Source: Falsiroseomonas sp051433195
GTDB taxonomy: Bacteria; Pseudomonadota; Alphaproteobacteria; Acetobacterales; Acetobacteraceae
DNA length: 64,000 nucleotides
Assembly (NCBI RefSeq): GCF_051433195.1
Contig: NZ_JBHMFT010000007.1
Location: 164,023-228,022 of the forward strand
Direction of reading: 5' to 3'
Of the stretch, positions 22,708 to 30,541 are shown piece after piece (the first letter of the stretch is position 1; every line of letters begins with the position of its first letter). The notes beneath the pieces are model-generated. The model had not been told where the DNA came from, did not search any database, and saw only the letters and a list, made by a program, of their open reading frames with translations. A program made the position numbers and the translations under genes.

Positions 22708-23825
22708 CCAGGCCCCGTCAGCAGCTTCGGCGGCGCGGCCAGCGCCGGCTGGGGCGTGCGCGGGATGGCGGGCAGCCACAGCACGTCCTCGATATCCGCG
22801 GCGCCGCTGGCCAGCATCGCCAGGCGGTCGAAGCCGAGCGCGATGCCGGAGGATGGCGGCATGCCATGGTCCAGCGCCGCCAGGAAATCCTCGTCCACGT
22901 CCCAGCCGGCCTCGCCGGTTTCGGCGCGACGGGCGGCGACGTCGCGTTCGAAGCGGCTGCGCTGTTCCACCGGGTCGGTCAGTTCCTCGAAGGCGTTGGC
23001 GAGTTCCAGACCGGCGGCAAACAACTCGAACCGCAGGGCGACGCGGCCATCCTGCGGGTCGCGGCGGGCCAGGGCGGCCTGCGGGGTGGGCCAGTGGGTC
23101 AGGAAGGTGGCCTGGCCGCGGCCGAGCTTCGGCTCGACGTGGCGCAGCATCAGGCGGAAGAAGCCGTCCTCCCAGCTATCGGTCTCCGGCACATGCAGCC
23201 CGCTGCGGGCGGCGGCGGCGCGCAGCTTGGCGGCGCTGCCCTCCCCGGTCGCGGCATCGATGGTGCCGAGGATGTCGAGGCCGCGGCAGAACCGGCTGAA
23301 GGCCTCCGCCATGGTCATGCGGAGGAAGGGGCGGGACAGGTCCGCCGTGACCTCGTCCTGCCCCACCACGCCGGGGCAGACGGAGCGCAGCAGCAACTCC
23401 GTCTCGTCCATCAGCCCGGCCATGCCGAGGCCGGGCGCGTACCACTCCAGCATGGTGAATTCGGGCGCATGGTTCGGGCTGGCCTCGCCGTTGCGCCAGA
23501 CCCGCGCGAATTCGAAGATCGGCCCGGCCCCGCCGGCCAGCAGGCGCTTCAGTGCCAGTTCGGGCGAGGTCCGCAGCCACAGCCGCGTCTCCTCGCCGAT
23601 GCCGAGGTGCGGGCGGTACTCCGTGGCGAAGCCGCGCAGATGCACCTCCATGCCGGGCGCCGGGACCAGGCAGGGAGTCTCGACCTCCAGGTATCCGCGG
23701 GACTGGAAGAAGGCGCGGATCGCGGCGGTAAGCTGGGCGCGGCGGCGCAGGAAAGGCAGCCGCGCGGCGAGCCTGTCGCGCGTCCAGGGTTGCCGGCCAT
23801 GGGGTGGCAGTGCGGCCTCGGGCAT
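22704..23825 (-). CDS. epmA: Elongation factor P--lysine ligase EpmA (PoxA/GenX)
   Basis: A 373-residue truncated class II lysyl-tRNA synthetase homologue that attaches beta-lysine to elongation factor P rather than to tRNA. It lacks the N-terminal anticodon-binding domain of LysRS. Motif 2 (FARVWRNGEASPNHAPEFTMLEWY, seen around residues 105-130) and motif 3 (SSGIALGFDRLAML) are intact. GGAGG 7 nt upstream confirms the ATG. The partner aminomutase gene epmB begins 38 bp away on the other strand, so the pair shares a divergent promoter. efp itself is not in the window. Confidence 0.93.
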   Translation of the reverse strand: MPEAALPPHGRQPWTRDRLAARLPFLRRRAQLTAAIRAFFQSRGYLEVETPCLVPAPGMEVHLRGFATEYRPHLGIGEETRLWLRTSPELALKRLLAGGAGPIFEFARVWRNGEASPNHAPEFTMLEWYAPGLGMAGLMDETELLLRSVCPGVVGQDEVTADLSRPFLRMTMAEAFSRFCRGLDILGTIDAATGEGSAAKLRAAAARSGLHVPETDSWEDGFFRLMLRHVEPKLGRGQATFLTHWPTPQAALARRDPQDGRVALRFELFAAGLELANAFEELTDPVEQRSRFERDVAARRAETGEAGWDVDEDFLAALDHGMPPSSGIALGFDRLAMLASGAADIEDVLWLPAIPRTPQPALAAPPKLLTGPG

Positions 23826-23863
23826 GGACGCGCCTCCGGTGTTGGGGTTTACCGGCGGCGATC

Positions 23864-24880
23864 ATGCCCGATACCAACCCGCCCCGAAACCTGTTGCCGA
23901 AGCGGACGATCCGCGATGCCGCCGGACTGGCCGCCGCCGGGCTGCTGCCGCCTGGCGCCGATGCGGCGGCGCTGGAGGCGGTGGCCGAGCGCTACGCCAT
24001 CGCGGTGACGCCGGCGATGGCGGCGCTGATCCGGCCGGAGGATGCGGCGGACCCGGTCGCGGCGCAGTATGTCCCGCACCTTGGGGAGTTGGAGACGGCG
24101 CCGCACGAGGTCGCCGACCCCACCGCCGATGCGCCCTTTACCCCGGTGCCCGGCGTGGTGCACCGCTACCCCGACCGTGCCCTGTTGAAGCCGCTGCTGG
24201 CCTGCCCGGTCTATTGCCGCTTCTGCTTCCGGCGGGAGGTGGTGGGACCGGGCGGCGGGCTGTTGGACACGGCGCAGCTCGAGGCCGCCATCGCCTGGTT
24301 CGCCGCCACCCCGCAGGTGCGGGAGGTGATCCTGACCGGCGGCGACCCGCTGATGCTCTCGCCCCGGCGGCTCGGCTGGCTGCTCGAACGCCTGGCGGCG
24401 ATCCCGCATATCGAGATTCTGCGAATTCACACGCGGGTTCCGGTGGCCGATCCCGCACGGATGACGGCGGAACTGGCGGCGGCGCTGGAGCTGGAGAAGC
24501 CGCTGTATCTCTGCCTGCACGCCAATCATGCGCGGGAATTCACGGCCGAAGCCGCCACCGCCTTGCGCCGCCTGACCGGCGCCGGCGTGGTGCTGCTGGG
24601 CCAGAGCGTGCTGCTGCGCGGCGTGAACGACAGTGCGGCGGCGCTGGAGGACTTGTTCCGCGCCATGCTGCGCCACCGGGTGAAGCCCTACTACCTGCAC
24701 CAGCTTGATGCCGCGCCGGGCACCGCGCGCTTCGAGGTGCCGGCCGAGGAAGGCCGCGCCATCCTCGCCGCGCTGCGCTTCCGGGTCACCGGCCTCGCCT
24801 GGCCGACCTATGTCCAGGAACGCCCGGCCGGCGGCGGCAAGGCACCGATCGGGCCGCGCTGGGACGATGTGCGGGCCTGA
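23864..24880 (+). CDS. epmB: EF-P beta-lysylation protein EpmB (lysine 2,3-aminomutase family)
   Basis: A 338-residue radical SAM enzyme that turns (S)-alpha-lysine into (R)-beta-lysine for EpmA. The iron-sulfur motif CxxxCxxC is Cys114, Cys118 and Cys121 in ACPVYCRFCF, followed by REVILTGGDPLML and the PLP-binding C-terminal region. It lacks the long C-terminal oligomerisation domain of clostridial lysine aminomutase, as expected for EpmB. Divergent pairing with epmA supports the assignment. It ends 4 bp before the converging crcB gene. Confidence 0.93.
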   Translation: MPDTNPPRNLLPKRTIRDAAGLAAAGLLPPGADAAALEAVAERYAIAVTPAMAALIRPEDAADPVAAQYVPHLGELETAPHEVADPTADAPFTPVPGVVHRYPDRALLKPLLACPVYCRFCFRREVVGPGGGLLDTAQLEAAIAWFAATPQVREVILTGGDPLMLSPRRLGWLLERLAAIPHIEILRIHTRVPVADPARMTAELAAALELEKPLYLCLHANHAREFTAEAATALRRLTGAGVVLLGQSVLLRGVNDSAAALEDLFRAMLRHRVKPYYLHQLDAAPGTARFEVPAEEGRAILAALRFRVTGLAWPTYVQERPAGGGKAPIGPRWDDVRA

Positions 24881-24884
24881 TGCC

Positions 24885-25235
24885 TCAGCGGCGGACCAGC
24901 GCGTAGGCGATGCCGAAGGCGGCGAGGCCCAGCACCAGGGACGCCGCCACATAAGCCGCCGCCAGCCACCAGCCACGCTCGAACAGCAGGCCGGTCTCCA
25001 GGCTGAAGGCGGAAAAGGTGGTGAAGCCGCCGAGCAGGCCGGTGACCAGCAGCAGCCGCGCCTCGCCCTGCACGCCAAGCCCCGCGGCGATACCAATGCC
25101 GGCGCTGCCGAGCACGTTCACCGCCAGCGTGCCCCAGGGAAAGCCGGCGCCGAGTTGCGCCATGGCGAGCAATGAGAGTCCGTAGCGCAGGACGGAGCCC
25201 AGGGCGCCGCCGGCGGCGACCAGCAACCAGCTCAT
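24885..25235 (-). CDS. crcB: Fluoride channel CrcB/Fluc
   Basis: A 116-residue four-helix membrane protein that dimerises in antiparallel fashion to export fluoride. The helix-2 signature WGTLAVNVLGS and the helix-3 GLLGGFTTFSAFSLE with the TTFS phenylalanine-box residues are conserved. The ATG overlaps the rarA stop as ATGA, so it is translationally coupled to rarA. No fluoride riboswitch is present, which fits expression by coupling. A nine-residue upstream extension in frame is unlikely to be used. Confidence 0.92.
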   Translation of the reverse strand: MSWLLVAAGGALGSVLRYGLSLLAMAQLGAGFPWGTLAVNVLGSAGIGIAAGLGVQGEARLLLVTGLLGGFTTFSAFSLETGLLFERGWWLAAAYVAASLVLGLAAFGIAYALVRR

Positions 25236-26557
25236 CGGCGGCGATTTCGCAGCGCATCCCATTCGGCCAGCCGCGCCGCCACCGCCGCCTCCGCGCCGCG
25301 CTGGGTCGGGGTGTAGAAGCGCTGGCGCTCCATGCCGGGTGGCCAGTAGTCGGCGCCGGAGAAGCCTTCCTCCGCGTCATGGTCGTATTCGTAGCCCTCG
25401 CCATAGCCGAGCTGCTTCATCAGCTTGGTCGGCGCGTTGAGGATGTTGGGCGGCGGCATCAGGCTGCCGGTCTGCTTCGCCGCGCCCATCGCGGCCTTGA
25501 AGCCGGTGTAGAGCGCGTTGGACTTCGGCGCGGTGCCGAGATGCACCACCACCTGCGCCAGCGCCAACTCCCCCTCCGGCGAGCCGAGCCGCTCATACGC
25601 CTCCCATCCGGCGAGCGCGATCTGCAGGGCGCGGGGATCGGCCATGCCGATATCCTCGGAGGCAAAGCGCAGCAGGCGGCGGGCGATGTAGCGCGGGTCC
25701 TCGCCGCCGGTCAGCATCCGCGCGAACCAGTACAGCGCCGCGTCGGGGTCGGAGCCGCGCAGCGATTTGTGCAGGGCGGAGATGAGGTTGAAATGCTCCT
25801 CCCGGTCCTTGTCGTACAGCGCGGCGCGCTTGGCGAGCAGCGTGGCGAGGCCCTCCGGGTCCAGCGGATCGCCGCCCGGCGGCAGGGACAGCAGCTGTTC
25901 GACCATGTTCAGCAGGTAGCGCCCGTCGCCATCGGCCATCCCCGCCAGGCTGTCCCGCGCCTCCGGCGTCAGCGGCAGGGTGCGCGCTTCCTCGGCCTCG
26001 GCGCGGGCCATCAGGTCGGCCAGCGCCGCGTCGTCCAGCCGTTGCAGGACCAGGACCTGGCAGCGCGAGAGCAACGCGCCGTTCAGGGCGAAGGACGGGT
26101 TTTCGGTGGTGGCGCCGACAAGCGTCACCGTGCCGTCCTCGACCACCGGCAGGAAGCCATCCTGCTGGGCGCGGTTGAAGCGGTGGATCTCGTCCACGAA
26201 CAGCAGCGTGCCGCGGCCGTTGCGGCGCCGGTTGCGTGCTTCGTCGAAGGCACGCTTCAGGTCGGCGACGCCGGAGAACACCGCGGACAGCGCGACGAAG
26301 GACAGCCCGGCCGCCTCCGCCAGCAGCCGCGCGATGGTGGTCTTGCCGACGCCGGGCGGGCCCCAGAGGATCACGGAGGAAAGACTGCCGCGCGCCAGCA
26401 TGCCGGTGATGCTGCCCTCCGGCCCCACCAGTTGCGGCTGGCCGACCACCTCCGACAGGTTGCGCGGACGCAGGCGATCGGCCAGCGGGCGGGGGCCGGG
26501 TGGCGGTGCGGGCGCCTCGGCATCCGGGGCGCCGAACAGGTCGGGTGGGCGTGTCAT
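25232..26557 (-). CDS. rarA: Replication-associated recombination protein A (RarA/MgsA)
   Basis: A 441-residue AAA+ ATPase that acts at stalled replication forks. Walker A is GPPGVGKT (66-73), Walker B DEIH (122-125), and the sensor region contains GATTENPSFALN. The C-terminal tetramerisation domain with EEHFNLISALHKSLRGSDPDAALYWFARML is diagnostic of RarA/WRNIP1. An N-terminal proline-rich stretch (about 10-25) is longer than usual. The start MTRPPDLFG at 26557 is preferred over an upstream Met at 26608. crcB follows by overlap. Confidence 0.95.
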   Translation of the reverse strand: MTRPPDLFGAPDAEAPAPPPGPRPLADRLRPRNLSEVVGQPQLVGPEGSITGMLARGSLSSVILWGPPGVGKTTIARLLAEAAGLSFVALSAVFSGVADLKRAFDEARNRRRNGRGTLLFVDEIHRFNRAQQDGFLPVVEDGTVTLVGATTENPSFALNGALLSRCQVLVLQRLDDAALADLMARAEAEEARTLPLTPEARDSLAGMADGDGRYLLNMVEQLLSLPPGGDPLDPEGLATLLAKRAALYDKDREEHFNLISALHKSLRGSDPDAALYWFARMLTGGEDPRYIARRLLRFASEDIGMADPRALQIALAGWEAYERLGSPEGELALAQVVVHLGTAPKSNALYTGFKAAMGAAKQTGSLMPPPNILNAPTKLMKQLGYGEGYEYDHDAEEGFSGADYWPPGMERQRFYTPTQRGAEAAVAARLAEWDALRNRRR

Positions 26558-26625
26558 GCCCCGCAGTCTAGCCGCAAGCCGGCCCGCAGGGCATGGTGCG
26601 GCCAACAAAAGCGGAGGATCACGCC

Positions 26626-27600
26626 ATGACCACCCTCACCCGCCGCACGCTGACCGGCGCCCTTCTGGCGACGCCCTTCCTGGGCCGTGGCGCCCTGGCG
26701 CAGTGGGCGCCGACACGGCCGATCCGGCTGCTGGCGCCCTACCCGCCGGGCGGTGGCGTCGACACCACCTCCCGCCTGCTGGCCACGCCGATGGGCGCCT
26801 TCCTCGGCCAGCCGGTGGTGGTGGAGAACCGTGCCGGCGCCGGTGGCTCGATCGCCGCGGCGGAATTGGCGCGTAGCGCGCCGGATGGCCATACCATCAT
26901 GATCGATGCGCTGGCGCATACGGTGAACCCGTCCCTGCTGCGCAACCTGTCCTTCGACTACGCCACCGCCTTCACGCCGATCAGCCAGGTGGTGGTGCTG
27001 CCGCAACTGCTGGTGGTGAACAAGAACGTGCCGGTGAACAGCCTGGCCGAATTCGTCACATGGGCGAAGGCGCGGCAGGGCACGCTGTCCTACGGCTCCT
27101 CGGGCAATGCCACGGCAGCCCACCTGGCCTCCGCGCTGTTCCTCAACCGCGCCGGGCTCGACATCCAGCACGTGCCCTACCGGGGCGGCACGCCGGCGTT
27201 GCAGGACCTGCTGGGCGGCAACATCACCTTCGTCTTCGGCACTGTTTCCTCCTCCCTGCAACTGGCGCGGGATGGGGCGATCAAGCCGCTGGCCGTCAGC
27301 ACGACGCAGCGGCTGGCGGCGCTGCCGGACGTGCCGACCGTCGCCGAACAGGGTTTTCCGGGCTATGAGCTGAACGAGTGGAATGGGCTGTATGCCCCTG
27401 CCGGGCTCACCGCCCCGATGACGGAGCGGCTGCACGCGGCGGCGCTGCACGCGCTGGCGGATGCCACGGTGCGGGCGCGGCTGGACACGCTGGGTGCGCT
27501 GCCCGTCGGCACTTCGCCGGCGGATTTCGCGAAGTATGTCGCGGAACAGCGGGCATTGATGGGGCAGTTGGTGCGCGACGCGAAGATCGAGGTGGGTTGA
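26626..27600 (+). CDS. Bug-family (TctC-like) periplasmic solute receptor, first of a pair
   Basis: A 324-residue periplasmic binding protein of the Bug/TctC family, receptors for carboxylates and related small molecules. The signal MTTLTRRTLTGALLATPFLG has a twin-arginine look and ends at Ala-Leu-Ala-Gln. Family marks include RPIRLLAPYPPGGGVDTTSRLLA, VVENRAGAGGSIAA and HVPYRGGTPALQDLLGG. GGAGG 8 nt upstream sets the start. No TctA/TctB membrane partners are nearby, so it is an orphan receptor, as is common in this lineage. A second copy follows 53 bp downstream. Confidence 0.9.
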   Translation: MTTLTRRTLTGALLATPFLGRGALAQWAPTRPIRLLAPYPPGGGVDTTSRLLATPMGAFLGQPVVVENRAGAGGSIAAAELARSAPDGHTIMIDALAHTVNPSLLRNLSFDYATAFTPISQVVVLPQLLVVNKNVPVNSLAEFVTWAKARQGTLSYGSSGNATAAHLASALFLNRAGLDIQHVPYRGGTPALQDLLGGNITFVFGTVSSSLQLARDGAIKPLAVSTTQRLAALPDVPTVAEQGFPGYELNEWNGLYAPAGLTAPMTERLHAAALHALADATVRARLDTLGALPVGTSPADFAKYVAEQRALMGQLVRDAKIEVG

Positions 27601-27653
27601 CCCGGCCGGCCGCAGCCGCAATCTCCCGCGCCAACCCGACCGGAGGAAGAACG

Positions 27654-28622
27654 ATGCCCGCCACCCGCCGCGCCGTCCTGGCCAGTGCCGCCACCCTCGC
27701 CCTCGCATCCAGGTCCCACGCACAGGCGGCCTGGCCGTCGCGGCCGATCCGGCTGGTGGTGCCGTTCTCCGCCGGCGGCGCGGCGGACAGCGCGGCGCGC
27801 GTCACCACGCCCCATATGGGCGCGAAGCTCGGCCAGAACTTCCTGGTGGAGAACCGAACCGGCGCCAGCGGCAGCCTGGGCGGCAACGAGGTGGCGCGGG
27901 CGACGGACGGCCACACCTTCCTGTGGGATGCGTCCTCCCACATCGTCAATCCGGCGCTGCTGCCGCGGCTGCCCTTCGACTATGCCACGGCCTTCACGCC
28001 GATCAGCCTGGTGGTGCAGTTCCCCTCCGTCATCGCGGTGAAGAACGAATTTCCGGCGCGCTCCCTGGCGGAATTCGTCGCAGCAGCGAAGGCGCGGCCG
28101 GGTGCGATTACCGTGGGCACGCAGGGCAATGCGACGGCGGGGCATCTGGGGCTGGTGGCCTTTGCCCGGCGTGCGGGCATCGAGGTGATCCACGTGCCCT
28201 ACAGGGGCGGCGCGGCCGCGGCGCAGGACCTGGCAGGCGGCGCCATCGATGCCGTCTTCACCACGCTGGTCTCGGCCGGGCCGGTGGCGGATGGCGGCCG
28301 GGCGCGCTTCCTGGCGGTCGGCACACGCACGCGGGTCGAAAGCCGGCCGGATGTGCCGACGATCCACGAAAGCGGCTTCGAGGGCTTCGAATCCAACGAA
28401 TGGGCCGGCCTGTTCGGCCCCGCCAGCACACCGCCCGCCGTGGTCCAGGCGCTGTCCGATGCCCTGATCGAGGCGGTGGCGGAGCCCACCATCCGCCAGC
28501 GCCTGGTGCAGATCGGCTGCGTGCCCGTGGCCAGCTGCCCGGATGACTTCGCCCGCTTCGTGCGCGACGGCAGGGCGGAGATGGCGGCGCTGGTGCGGGA
28601 CGCGAATATCCGCGCCGAGTGA
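27654..28622 (+). CDS. Bug-family (TctC-like) periplasmic solute receptor, second of a pair
   Basis: A 322-residue homologue of the gene before it. The signal MPATRRAVLASAATLALASR is followed by RPIRLVVPFSAGGAADSAAR, LVENRTGASGSLGGNEVA and IHVPYRGGAAAAQDLAGG, each aligning with the first copy. The ligand loops differ (DASSHIVNPALLPR against DALAHTVNPSLLRN), so the pair may bind different ligands. GGAGG and AAGA before the ATG give a strong ribosome binding site. A hairpin terminator starts 12 nt after the stop. No transporter membrane subunits are adjacent. Confidence 0.9.
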   Translation: MPATRRAVLASAATLALASRSHAQAAWPSRPIRLVVPFSAGGAADSAARVTTPHMGAKLGQNFLVENRTGASGSLGGNEVARATDGHTFLWDASSHIVNPALLPRLPFDYATAFTPISLVVQFPSVIAVKNEFPARSLAEFVAAAKARPGAITVGTQGNATAGHLGLVAFARRAGIEVIHVPYRGGAAAAQDLAGGAIDAVFTTLVSAGPVADGGRARFLAVGTRTRVESRPDVPTIHESGFEGFESNEWAGLFGPASTPPAVVQALSDALIEAVAEPTIRQRLVQIGCVPVASCPDDFARFVRDGRAEMAALVRDANIRAE

Positions 28623-28633
28623 TGGCAAATCCC

Positions 28634-28653
28634 GCGGATCGTGGACGATCCGC
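28634..28653 (+). terminator. Terminator hairpin after the Bug receptor pair
   Basis: An 8-bp perfect stem (28634-28641 with 28646-28653, loop TGGA) is followed by CCCTTA on the plus strand. It probably ends the two-gene receptor transcript. Confidence 0.6.
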
Positions 28654-28664
28654 CCTTATGCGCC

Positions 28665-28755
28665 GGCGCCCGCATCCGCGGGCTTGGCTGCGCGCCACGC
28701 GGCGCGGCGCCCATTCGGGCGCTCGCCCGCCTTCGGCGGGCGCAGATTGCGCTCC
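28665..28755 (+). repeat. Stacked-hairpin intergenic repeat, copy 3
   Basis: Five hairpins follow one another: GCCCGC-ATCC-GCGGGC, CGCGCC-ACGC-GGCGCG, GCGCCC-ATTC-GGGCGC, GCCCGCC-TTC-GGCGGGC and GCGCA-GAT-TGCGC. The first part (28672-28696) matches copy 2 (16139-16163, other strand) at 23 of 25 bases. The element fills the gap before the EamA gene. Confidence 0.7.
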
Positions 28756-28767
28756 GTGGGATGCGAT

Positions 28768-29661
28768 GTGACTCCACCTTCGAACCGCAACCTCGCCGGC
28801 ATCCTGCTGATGTCGGTGGCGGTGCTCGGCTTCTCGCTGAACGACGTGCTGGGGAAGTGGCTGCTCGGCAGCTACACCGTGGCCCAGGTCCTGGTCCTGC
28901 GCAGCATCGCCGCCCTGCTGATCCTGGCGCCGCTGCTGGTGCGGGAGGGTGTGCTGCCCCTGCTGCAGCCGCGCCGGCCGGGGCTGCAATTGCTGCGGGT
29001 CGCCTGCGGCACGCTGGAGGTCGCGGCCTTCTACTGGGCCGTCTCCCAGATGCCGCTGGCGGACACCATGGCGTTCTGGATGGCGACGCCGATCTTCGTG
29101 GCCCTGGCCTCCGCCGTGCTCCTGCGCGAAAGCCTGGACCGGCCGCGCTTCATCGCGGTGGTGCTGGGCTTCCTCGGCGTCGTGCTGACGCTGGGCGCCG
29201 GGTTGGACCATGGGCTTCTGCCGACCCTGACGGCGATGGCAGGTGTCGTGCTGTACAGCGGCTACCTGCTGAGCACGCGCGCCCTGCGCGGCACCTCCGC
29301 CCCTGTCCTGGCCGTGTACCAGATGCTGGGGGCGCTGACCTTCGGCCTGTTCCTGGCACCCTTCGGCTGGGTGCCGGTCGGCTGGGTGGATGCCGGCCTG
29401 CTGATGCTGCTCGGCGTGGTGGGGGTGGCGGCGCATCTGGCCGTCACGCGGTCGCTCGCCCTGGCACCGGCGCCGGTGGTCGTGCCGTGGCAGTATGCGA
29501 TGATCCTGTGGGGGATCCTGTTCGGCTGGATCTTCTTCGACGAAATCCCGGAGGAATCGATGCTGGCCGGCGTCGCGGTGATCGTCGGGGCAGGGTTCTG
29601 GCTGACGCGGCTGGAGCTGCGCGACGCGCGTCGCGGGTCAGTCCCGGCAGGCGAAGGGTAG
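28768..29661 (+). CDS. EamA/DMT-family membrane transporter
   Basis: A 297-residue protein with ten predicted membrane helices in two EamA repeats, the drug/metabolite transporter fold. The first repeat starts NLAGILLMSVAVLGFSLNDVLGKWL; the second runs from LLPTLTAMAGVVLYSGYLLS to GVAVIVGAGFWLTRLEL. Members move amino acids, nucleosides or other small metabolites; the substrate is not readable. The start is uncertain: GTG 28768 is used, GTG 28756 is in frame, and ATG 28809 is inside helix 1. The last 24 bp overlap the end of the convergent small secreted protein gene. Confidence 0.82.
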   Translation: MTPPSNRNLAGILLMSVAVLGFSLNDVLGKWLLGSYTVAQVLVLRSIAALLILAPLLVREGVLPLLQPRRPGLQLLRVACGTLEVAAFYWAVSQMPLADTMAFWMATPIFVALASAVLLRESLDRPRFIAVVLGFLGVVLTLGAGLDHGLLPTLTAMAGVVLYSGYLLSTRALRGTSAPVLAVYQMLGALTFGLFLAPFGWVPVGWVDAGLLMLLGVVGVAAHLAVTRSLALAPAPVVVPWQYAMILWGILFGWIFFDEIPEESMLAGVAVIVGAGFWLTRLELRDARRGSVPAGEG

Positions 29662-29946
29662 GAAGCTGCCGGTGGCGCCGCCATTCATCGCGGCGATGGA
29701 CAGCGCATCGGCCAGGGTCAGTTCCGCAGGCGATCGCGGGCAGACATCGCGCTGGCCAGTGCAACCGGAAGCCAGGAAGGCGGCGTGCCGGTCGAGGAAC
29801 GCCTGGCTGACGCCCTGCCGTCCGAAATGGGCCAGCGCCGCCGCCGTCGCTTCGCCGTAGCGGGCGCATTTGACCTCGGGCCAGCCTGACTGGGCCTGGA
29901 CCGGCTGCACCGCGAGAAGTCCCAGCAGGATGATGCTTCGGATCAT
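29638..29946 (-). CDS. Small secreted protein of unknown function
   Basis: A 102-residue exported protein with a clear signal peptide (MIRSIILLGLLAVQPVQAQ). The mature part contains four cysteines (VKCARYGEA, SGCTGQRDVCP and FACRD at the end), probably two disulfides. The helical middle LADALSIAAMNGG is preceded by CPRSPAELTLAD. I recognise no family. It lies just beyond the rplQ terminator in the same direction and so needs its own promoter. No clear ribosome binding site is seen before ATG 29946. Confidence 0.65.
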   Translation of the reverse strand: MIRSIILLGLLAVQPVQAQSGWPEVKCARYGEATAAALAHFGRQGVSQAFLDRHAAFLASGCTGQRDVCPRSPAELTLADALSIAAMNGGATGSFLPFACRD

Positions 29947-29953
29947 GAAACGG

Positions 29954-29976
29954 AAAAGGGCGCCTTGCGGCGCCCT
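29954..29976 (-). terminator. Intrinsic terminator of the ribosomal supercluster (after rplQ)
   Basis: On the minus strand an 8-bp stem AGGGCGCC / GGCGCCCT (29957-29964 with 29969-29976, loop 4 nt) runs into a TTTT tract (29954-29957), whose first T pairs in the stem. It lies 28 nt after the rplQ stop and is the best intrinsic terminator of the cluster. Confidence 0.85.
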
Positions 29977-30004
29977 CCCTTCGCATAGACTGGGGCTGAA
30001 AGGC

Positions 30005-30430
30005 TTACGCCTCGTCCGCCTCGCTCGGCACGGCCTCGGGGCGCGGGCCGCTGTCGAGGCCCTTGGCCGCGACGTCGCGCTCGATCAGCTCGATCACCGC
30101 CATGTCGGCCGCATCGCCGTAGCGGACGCCAGCCTTCAGGACGCGGGTGTAGCCGCCAGCGCGGGTCTTGTAGCGATCCGCGATGGTGGAGAACAGCTTG
30201 TCCACCACCTTCGGGTCACGGATCTGCGCATAGGCCTGGCGCCGCGCATGCAGGTCGCCGCGCTTGCCGAGCGTGATGATGCGCTCGACATACGGGCGCA
30301 GCTCCTTCGCCTTCGGCAGCGTGGTGCTGATCTGCTCGTGCTTGATCAGCGCGGTCGCCATGCTGCGCAGCATGGCGAGGCGGTGGCTGGTGGTGACGCC
30401 GAGCTTACGGCCGGCAACGCCGTGACGCAT
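30005..30430 (-). CDS. rplQ: 50S ribosomal protein L17
   Basis: A 141-residue L17, a little longer than the E. coli protein because of an acidic C-terminal tail (PEAVPSEADEA). The start MRHGVAGRKLGVTTSHRLAMLRSM-type sequence, with its Arg-rich RNA-binding segment, is standard. It is the last gene of the alpha operon, 111 bp after rpoA, and is followed by the intrinsic terminator at 29954-29976. L17 sits near the peptide exit of the large subunit. Confidence 0.97.
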   Translation of the reverse strand: MRHGVAGRKLGVTTSHRLAMLRSMATALIKHEQISTTLPKAKELRPYVERIITLGKRGDLHARRQAYAQIRDPKVVDKLFSTIADRYKTRAGGYTRVLKAGVRYGDAADMAVIELIERDVAAKGLDSGPRPEAVPSEADEA

Positions 30431-30541
30431 GGTCCTGTTTCCTTAGATACCCAGGCCAGCCGCATCTGCGTCGGCCGACCCGTTAAGTCCGTTGCAGAGC
30501 CGTCTCACCCGAATGGGTGACTGCCCCTCCGCCGAGAGCCC

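Noticed and set aside
24885..25262. Fluoride riboswitch before crcB
   Set aside because: crcB is coupled to rarA by ATGA and there is no leader to hold one.
26626..28622. Tripartite tricarboxylate transporter operon
   Set aside because: Only two receptors are present; no TctA or TctB membrane genes lie nearby.
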